From NCBI GenBank assembly GCA_012064385.1, contig QRDG01000027.1:1271356-1335355 (forward strand): a stretch of 64,000 nt of DNA, read 5' to 3'. Positions 57,256 through 64,000 of this stretch are shown piece by piece (position 1 is the first letter of the stretch; the number at the start of each line of letters is the position of its first letter). Made by a program: the position numbers and the translations under genes. Below the pieces are notes generated by a model that was not told the origin of the DNA, made no database searches, and saw only the letters and a list, made by a program, of their open reading frames with translations. Origin of the DNA: Puccinellia tenuiflora (taxonomy: Eukaryota > Streptophyta > Magnoliopsida > Poales > Poaceae).

Positions 57256-60200
57256 ATGGCACCCAAGAGAGCGGCCGCCGACTTGAAGGGCAAGGCCACC
57301 GCGCAGGCGAGCTCGTCCACGGCGGCGGCGCGGGACGCTGCGCCCCAGGGGACAATGCCCGAGTCCCTTATCAGCGCGGCGACAGTTTCCAAGGTGCGGC
57401 TCCTGGTGGCTTCCAACACCCACGAGCTCGGTGCCACCAACATAGCGCCCGGCAGCAGCAGGGTCGGCGCGGGGTTCCACCCCATCTTCTTCCACACACT
57501 CTTTGCCGGCTTCGTTCCTCCCTTCTCCAGCTTTCTTCTAGGGGTCCTTGAGGCATACCGAATCCAGTTGCTCCATCTCCACCCAAACTCCGTGCTCATT
57601 CTTGCCATCTTCGCCTACCTCTGCGAGGCGTATGTTGGTGTCCGCCCCTCGGTGGCGCTCTTCCGGAGCTTCTACTCCCTCCGGAGCACCAAGTCGAACG
57701 AACGACTTGGATGCGTCTCCTTCCGCATCGCTGCTGCCAGGAGTGAAGGGTACATCCCCATCGCATGGCAGGGTGAGAACGCCATCACCGAGGTGACGAA
57801 GAAAGTGGAGAAATTCCGCGAGAAGTGGGTTTTCGTCGGCACCAAGTCGTCGAACCGCCACCTGGAGGTTCCCGTGGCGCCCCCGAGGAAGTGGGCGCGT
57901 TGGGCGAGCGGTGAATTTGAGGGTCCCAAGCTTGAGGCAGTATACGAGCGCATACAGGTGCTCCGCGAGGCCGGGCTCACCGGCCGGATGGTGGCGATGG
58001 ACTTCGTTTCGCGCCGCATTGCTCTCCTCCAGTGGCACTCGAAGCCGATGTGGACCTATTCGGGCCCGGACGACAGGATGCGCCTCAGCCCTGACGACTT
58101 CACTTCGGACGAGATGAAGCGGATCATGAAAGTCCTCTTCGCCACGACGTTCATTCCAGCTCCAAGCAACGACGACGCCTTGCCGCTGTTCGCCTACACG
58201 GAGGAGCGAGTTCGCGAAGCCCGCAAGCTCCTGCCCCACTTCGACGAATGGGGTATCAAGCCCGCAAGGCTCGTTGGGCCCCGCCGCAACCCGTGGGCGG
58301 CGGAACAAGAGCAGGAGGGCGACGCGCTGGAGCCCGACGAGGACGAAGCGTCCGAGGAGGACGAGGCTTCAAGGGGTGCCGACCCCTCGGGAGGCGACGC
58401 AGGCTCAAGGAACGCGCCGCCTGCCGAGGACCTCCAGGAGATCTCTTCCAGCGACGACGGGGGCGCCTTCCACGTGGCTCGCTCCCAGCGCCCCGCTGAG
58501 GAGGGGGACAACAGCGGGGGAAGGACGCCGCGAGCCTCACACCAAGGTCCACGACAGTGACGCTGGGGTCGCCTCGAGAGGGGCTCCTCGCGAAAAGGTA
58601 GCGGCGCCCCATGAGCAGGCCGGAGCGAGCACTCTCCAGCCGCCCAAGGGGAAGAAGAGGGTGTGGAGAGCGGTCGACGAGTGAGTTTGGCTCTTTCCTT
58701 TTCTCTCAGCGTTTACTTCTGCGAATCCCCTCCTAAAGGATTTTTGCTTGCTGTGTTTTTCAGTGTACCCGCGGCGCCGAAAAAGCGGCGACTCCGCAAG
58801 CTCGGGGAGATCGTCTGCGCCGCCGAGACACCTGTGGCTGACGAGTCGCAGCAGGCGGCCGCCGAGCTGCAGCATATGGCTGACGAGCCTCGGCAAGCGG
58901 CTGCCGGGCAGCAGCAGGAGTCAGCTCCTCTCGCGGGTGAGCACCGCGTGGAGGTGGTGATGATTGAGGGGGCGGCGTCACCCCCAGCTAGGGCTGCCTC
59001 TCCCCCCGCGGTTGAGCACCGCGTGGAGGAGGTGATCAAGCTGGCGACGCCTCCGCCTGCTCGGGTGGCTACTCCTCCCGCGGCGGAGCACCGCACGGAA
59101 GAAGAGGACGTGGACGAAGAGATCATCGCGGAGTCGCCCCCATCGGCAAGGGAGGCCTCCACAAGGAGGGCAGGTACTCCCGCGGCCGCGGCAGACACGG
59201 CCACCACGGAGGGGGCGGGAAGCGCCCCTGAAGAGCGGGAGACAGAGGAGCCTCTGGAGCCCCTAGCGACCGGGCCAGGGGCGAGGAGATGCCCAGCCCC
59301 CCGAGGGCTCTCGATGCGGGCGGCGAGGGAGACGCCTCCACGAGCCCCCATGCCGCGGCGGGGGCCGCTACGAGTTCAGGGCAGGATGCCCTGGGCGCCT
59401 CGACGAGCGTCGAGGCCTCCGCGCCCCACAAGGATGCAGGGGTCTTGGTGCTGGGCAAGCCGCGCCCTCGCGTGGTTCGCCGCGACGTTGTCTTCCGCCA
59501 ATCGCGGCAGGCACTTGACGAGCTGGCGGCGCAGCTCGCCAAGGAAGATCTCGCCGGGGAGGAGGAGCGGACGAGGCTTGCCGACGGCTGGGCCCTTCTC
59601 CACGAGCGGGTGGAAATGTGCCGCCGGCAGGACGCGGCGGCAAAGATGGCGCACGAAGAAACGATGCGCTTCGCGAAGGAGACCCGCGACAGCGTCAAGC
59701 GGGAGGCGGCCGAGGTCATGAACCAGCTGGACGCTGCCCGGGCGGCGCTGGAGTCGGACACCACCGCCAAGCACCAGGAGCTGGCGGCGCGCGAAGAGAA
59801 GTTCACCAACGAGTCCGAGGCCGTGAGGACCCTCTTGAGGGAGCTGCGCGAGCAGCTAGACGCCCGCGAGGGGCAGCTAACGCCTCGCGAGATCGGGCTG
59901 AAGAAACGCGAGGAAGAGCTGTCCCTCCGGGAGAAAGAGCTGGACCGACGCGAAGAACAGGTCCATTCTCTGGAGGAGGAGCAGGCCACCCGCGAGGGGC
60001 TGCTGCAGGAGCGTGAGAACTCGGTGGCCAGGAGCGAGGCCACCCGCAAGGAGCGCCACGACAAGGCCAACGCTGACCTCGCGATGAAGCAGAAGAGGAC
60101 CCAGGAGGAGGCCGACGCCAGGGTTGAGCGCATCCGCGAGAGCCTCGCCAATGACTATGACGCCAAGGCCACGAAGCAGGAAGAGCGCTTCACGATGAAA

Positions 60201-60857
60201 CGCAACGAGTTCCTGCATCGGATCGAGGGGCTCGAGGAGTCGGAGAGGGCATTGACCTCCAGCCTTCAGCACGCCCAGGAGGCGCTGGCTCGCGCGGAGG
60301 AGGAGATTGCCGCCCTGAAGGCTGACCTGAGCGACCTCCAGCAACAGGTGGGACCGGCCGCGGACCGCGCAGAGCAAGCGCAGGACTCTGCGCGGCACAA
60401 CCGGGCCATGACGCGCCAGCGCCAGCTCATGCTCCACGAGTTGGTTCGCCGCGCGAACGCCATCGGGGACGACTTGAGGATCGAGGTCCCCCACCTTCCC
60501 GCCGGAGGGGTCAACGACGAGGCGGCGCACGCGCAATTCTTCGGGCAATTCCTCGAGGAGATTGAAAAGGTCGCGAAGCGCGTCGACGAGCGCGTTGTGG
60601 CGGAGAGCCGCGATCTCCTCGTCCTAGCCGTCAGCCGCGTCTTCAGCAACCTCCTGAAGCTCTGGCCCTCGTTCAACCTCGAGGCCGTGATGGAGCCGGT
60701 CGAGATCCGCAGCAAAGCGGGGGAGGCCGCTGAGGTGCTCGCCAAGAAGTATGACCAAGTCTTGGTCGATGAAGATGATGGCGACGGCGAGGGAGACGCT
60801 CTGGGAGCAGGAGCTGGCGCGGATGGAGCGGGGACCTCGGGAGGCGCAACGGCCTGA
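57256..60857 (+). pseudogene. Antisense ORF of the Tat element: gypsy-type transposon (Transposase_28-like) protein with coiled coil
   Basis: Exon 1 (57256-58680) starts MAPKRAAADLKGK. It carries the plant transposon-associated domain with FHPIFFHTLFAGFVPPFSSF and LLHLHPNSVLILAIFAYLCE (residues about 75-120), then an acidic region. A GTGAGT donor at 58681 and TTTTTCAG acceptor at 58763 bound an 83-bp phase-2 intron. Exon 2 has Glu/Pro-rich linkers and a long coiled coil (about 59500-60400) and ends AGTSGGATA. One-base frameshifts near 58520 and near 59280 break it. The domain resembles Pfam 'putative gypsy type transposon'. Its role is not known. It is transcribed opposite to pol, starting about 300 bp from the LTR. 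Confidence 0.75.
58681..58763 (+). other. Intron in the antisense ORF
   Basis: 83 bp, GTGAGT...TTTTTCAG, pyrimidine-rich before the acceptor, phase 2 (GA|T). Removing it joins the KKRVWRAVDE side to VPAAPKKRR without stops. Confidence 0.75.
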
Positions 60858-62097
60858 ACTCCTTCTTGTAGCTGGGCGCGCATGAGGCACATTTATCGTG
60901 GCATTTCGATTGTAAATAACTTTTATAACAACTTGCTTTTAGCTTTGGGACGTGCTTATGAATGCCCCTTGGGTGGCCTTTGTCTTTTCCCTTCATGTCT
61001 TTTTCGCTCTACGTCTTAGGACCCTCTCTTAGCGCTACACCACCGCCGCTTCGGTATGTGCGAGTCAGTACTCCACAAGTCCGGGGGTGCGTGAGGCCTC
61101 GAGAAGTGAGAGCTCCGCGAAGCGCGATGCTTGGGGCTCCCCTTTGACGTGCAAGCAGCCCATGAGGCGTGGGAGAGAGAAAAGAGACTCGAGGGGCAAA
61201 AACCAGCAAGAGGAAATTCTACCAAGTTCTTGTACTTAGCTTGACGAGGCGTTTCCGCCCTGAAGAGGGTGTTGGTTCCCTGGCGAGGCGTTGTTGCCTT
61301 GGAGAGGGTGCCTGAGGCTTGGAGAGCCTGTTTTCCTGTACCTGGAGAAATAGGCATACCCACAAGCAATAGACAGCTAAGGAAACTTATGGTGCTCGTA
61401 GGTTCCTTCATGTGTGTCTCGCGAGGAGAAACAGGTACCAAGGTTTTGGTGATCCTTGGTGAGTTGACATGCGCGGGAGCTGACCCATGAGTTCAGAGCT
61501 CCTTGGGAGTTGACATGCATGAGAGCTGACCCGCAAGTTCAGAGCTCGGATCCCTTGGGTTTTAGGTGCTGCCGGGATGCTCCCGAGGCATGGCACCCTG
61601 GTAGCCCCCGCTCGTGAGATACACAGGGGGGGTCATACGAGCGAGAAAGAAAAGCGAATAACACCGAAGCAAAGAACACCGAAGCGACAAAATATGCTGG
61701 CGCGATGCGCAAAGGTTCAATTTGGCCTGAAACATAGGCTCATTACACTGGCTTGGCCAGAAGCACAAAAAATCCGCCATGCTCTTGGCATGGGGTCCAC
61801 ATTCTGTGGCTGAGACTCTCGAGGAGCGTGCCCGGGGCAGACGCATGTAGAGAGAGCTCAGGGGGCCCCTATGCGGGGGTGGCTTTTTAGCCTGCGTTCC
61901 ACCATGACCGGCATGGGGATCCACCTCGCCAAGACATGGTGCCTGAAGAGGTTACCATGCCGAGGCTTGGTGGCTTGGGAGTCTTCTCGAACGGCCCACG
62001 GCAACGTGTAGTAGAGAGGGGAGCCCGAAATTTTTCCTCGTGGAGGGTGATGGCGCGTGGCTCTCCCTTGATGCAAAAAATTGCTCGCCGAGGGCGA
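60858..62097. other. Spacer of the Tat element between antisense ORF and pol
   Basis: No ORF here has recognisable motifs. It contains repeated GGCGAGGCGT and GCCTGGAG-like pieces and GAGTTGACATGC repeats (61460-61520). It is likely untranslated element DNA including the 3' region of both transcripts. Confidence 0.55.
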
Positions 62098-63655
62098 TCA
62101 AGGGTAGAACTTGCGTAGGTGCTGGATGTTCCAGGGGTTGGCGACAGGGATGCCGTCCTCCGTCTCGAGCCGCGCTGAGCCAGGCCTGGCGATGTGCACG
62201 ACTCTGTAGGGGCCTTCCCACATCGGTGAGAGCTTGTGGAGGCCTGCCCTGGAGAGGACTCTCCTCAGGACAAGGTCTCCTGCTTCGAGAGTGCGTGGGC
62301 GGATGTGGCGGCTGTGATAGCGACGGAGGTCTTGCTGATACCTTGCTGCTCTCAGGGCCGCATTGCGGCGGAGCCCTTCAAGCAGCAGTAGGTCGTCGTT
62401 GCGGAGTTCGTCCACCTCGGCCTCCTTGAAAGCCAAGACTCGCGGAGAGCCATGAGTGATCTCGGTGGGGAGGACGGCTTCAGCGCCATAGACAAGGGAG
62501 AACGGCGTCTCACCAGTTGGCTTTGTTGGCGTGGTGCGGATGGACCAGAGCACCGAGGGGAGCTCATCGATCCAATGCTTGCCGCTGGCCTTGAGGCGGT
62601 TGAAGCTTCTCGTTTTGAGGCCCTTGAGCACCTCGGCGTTGGCTCGTTCGGCCTGCCCGTTGCTTCGTGGATGCGCCACCGAGGCGTAGCAGATTTGGGC
62701 ACCGATGCTGCCGCAGTAGGACTTGAAGGCGCCACTGATAAATTGTGAGCCGTTGTCGGTGATGATGCGGTTGGGCACGCCGAAACGGCAGACCAGGCTC
62801 CTTATGAATTTTACCGCCGACTTCGCCGGAATGGTGCGCACAGGCTCCACCTCAGGCCACTTGGTGAATTTGTCGATGGCGATGTAGAGGTAGCGGTAGC
62901 CCCCGAGCGCTCGCGGGAAGGGTCCCAGCAGGTCCAGCCCCCAGACCGCGAACGGCCAGGAGAGCGGGATCGTCTGGAGTCCTTGCGCAGGCTGGTGGAT
63001 TTGCTTGGCGTGGAATTGACATGCGTCGTAGGTTTGGACGATTTCGGCAGCATCTTGAAGCACTGAGGGCCAGTAGAAACCACTCCGGAAAACCTTGCCT
63101 GCGATGGTGCGCGAGGAAGAGTGGTGGCCGCACTCGCCGCTGTGTATGTCGTTGATGAGCTGGCGGCCCTCCTCGGCAGGGACACACCGCAACGCAACCC
63201 CATTGGGCCGCTTGCGGTACAAGTCTCCGTCGTGAAGGCAGTAGGACTTGGCCTGGCGAGCAATTCTCTCGGCCTCCGCGTCGTCTTCGGGGAGGGCTCG
63301 GTTCTGCAGGTAGTTCTTGATCTCGTCGATCCAACCAGTGTCTTGCCGTACTAGAGTCAGCAGCAAGCGATCGCCCGAGGGCAACCCACAGTTTGGTGCT
63401 CCGCTCGGTGGGGCAGGTGGGAGCTCCTCGTCGGTGCTGAAGTTGACCACAGGTTGCTTGATTGAGGCCTTGGTGAGCCTCTCCTCGAACACTCCAGGCT
63501 TCTGGGCTTCTCTTCTTGCTGCTCGCCGAGCAATTTCATCTGCCTCTTGGTTTTCTGCCCGTGGGATGTGCTTAAGCTCCATGCCCCTGAAGTGTTTTTT
63601 CCAGCCTGCGTACCTCTTCAAGGTAGGCCACCATGTAGGTGTCCTTAGGCGTGTA
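62098..63655 (-). pseudogene. RNase H end and integrase of the Tat-lineage element
   Basis: The minus frame ends with the Tat-typical NPWNIQHLRKFYP. The DDE core is present: Asp in WGLDLLGPFP, Asp in IITDNGSQFISG, Glu in NGQAERANAEV. In the zinc module the first Cys of the CxxC pair appears to be Tyr (TYDACQFH). Near 63595-63600 an A6 run (one more than the frame needs) shifts the upstream RNase H tail: only the other frame gives KDTYMVAYLEEVRRL. The ORF is cut at 63655 by other DNA. It is non-functional. Confidence 0.8.
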
Positions 63656-64000
63656 TGTAACATCCAGAATTAATATAAGTATTATTAATTCCAAAAATGT
63701 GGGCCAACAAATTTTTTTACTATCTTATGTGTGTTTGCTTGCATTTTGTTGTTTGATGTGTGTGAATTGCTAAGCAAAGGTATAAATAAAAAGAAAGAAA
63801 AATGAAAACAACCCCACCACATGAAATAATGGGACAAGTGCCACACAAAAATTTCTCTAAATGAGAAGTAAATATTTTCCTTTAAATCAAAAACCAGTGG
63901 GGTGACATAGTGCTCACTCCCACTTAGCTCTAATAACTTTTCCCTCTTCAAAATATATTTTCAAAATTTCAAAATATAAAATTCTATTTCTTTCTTTAAT
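63656..64000. mobile_element. Probable LTR start of another element, running off the window
   Basis: The Tat reading stops at GTGTA|TGTAACATCCAGAATT. A TG-start with AT-rich sequence of LTR character follows to the window edge. GTGTA could be the TSD. Without the other end this is a boundary inference. It could also be a deletion joint. Confidence 0.4.

Larger units (their letters stand above)
55890..63655 (-). mobile_element. Tat-lineage Gypsy retrotransposon, partial
   Basis: In minus orientation, the 3' LTR is 56949-55890 and the polypurine/GGGGGCTAC boundary precedes TGTCGGCACAG. Upstream in element terms are an antisense (plus-strand) spliced ORF at 57256-60857, a spacer, and an integrase frame at 62098-63655. 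Antisense ORFs between pol and the 3' LTR are a known feature of Tat/Grande/RIRE2-type elements. The rest (RT, gag, 5' LTR) lies beyond 63655 or is displaced by another insertion. A TSD candidate CTGTA precedes 55890; its partner is out of view. Confidence 0.85.

Noticed and set aside
59123..60151. 342-codon minus-strand Ser/Arg-rich ORF
   Set aside because: Shadow of the coiled-coil coding region on the plus strand.

Overview
This window looks like plant nuclear DNA, from a grass and probably a member of the Triticeae (wheat, Aegilops or barley type). The reasons are nested LTR retrotransposons, TA-flanked Stowaway MITEs, a CACTA element with CACTAGTAGGAAAA ends, grass-type DUF1618 genes, GC-rich first exons and GT-AG introns. 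No bacterial, organellar, rRNA, tRNA or CRISPR feature was seen. The assignment is by pattern, without a database search.

Only a few host genes are present, all on the minus strand. A DUF1618 gene (about 0.8-3.7 kb) carries a one-base frameshift. A second DUF1618 copy (8.1-10.4 kb) has lost its 5' half. A very young 1.6 kb non-coding LTR element lies at its broken end. At 19.8-22.9 kb is the one clearly intact gene, a 996-codon HAESA/HSL1-type leucine-rich-repeat receptor kinase with two exons.

The rest is mostly mobile DNA. From left to right: an old short-LTR element (4.06-6.38 kb); a Stowaway MITE (7.2 kb); the young LTR element (10.43-12.04 kb); a 2.4 kb PIF/Harbinger-like element (12.45-14.85 kb); LINE remnants on both strands (15.8-18.7 kb); a nest of four MITEs (24.59-25.84 kb); and a degenerate LINE (25.9-28.3 kb). 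A tandem segmental duplication follows (copy A 27.44-38.26 kb, copy B 38.27-42.52 kb). Copy A has since gained a CACTA element (itself containing a solo LTR), several MITEs and a retroposon. Copy B has gained a different retroposon. The two copies act as each other's empty-site control.

From 42.3 kb on there are two related TIR elements carrying host-like ORFs. One is split by a complete 7.55 kb Gypsy element in minus orientation (46.83-54.38 kb, 927-bp LTRs, 5-bp TSD). Its pol frame reads on into the LTR, as in the CRM lineage. A hairpin-rich TAGCAA array (54.84-55.47 kb) and a third fragment of the duplicated segment follow. Into that fragment is inserted a Tat-lineage Gypsy element (55.89 kb to about 63.66 kb). 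It has a 1.06 kb 3' LTR, a spliced antisense ORF with a coiled coil, and a frameshifted RNase H/integrase region. What looks like another LTR starts inside it at 63.66 kb and runs off the window.

No new enzymatic system was found. The notable content is the layered insertion history, which can be ordered from TSDs, LTR pairs and paralogous empty sites.
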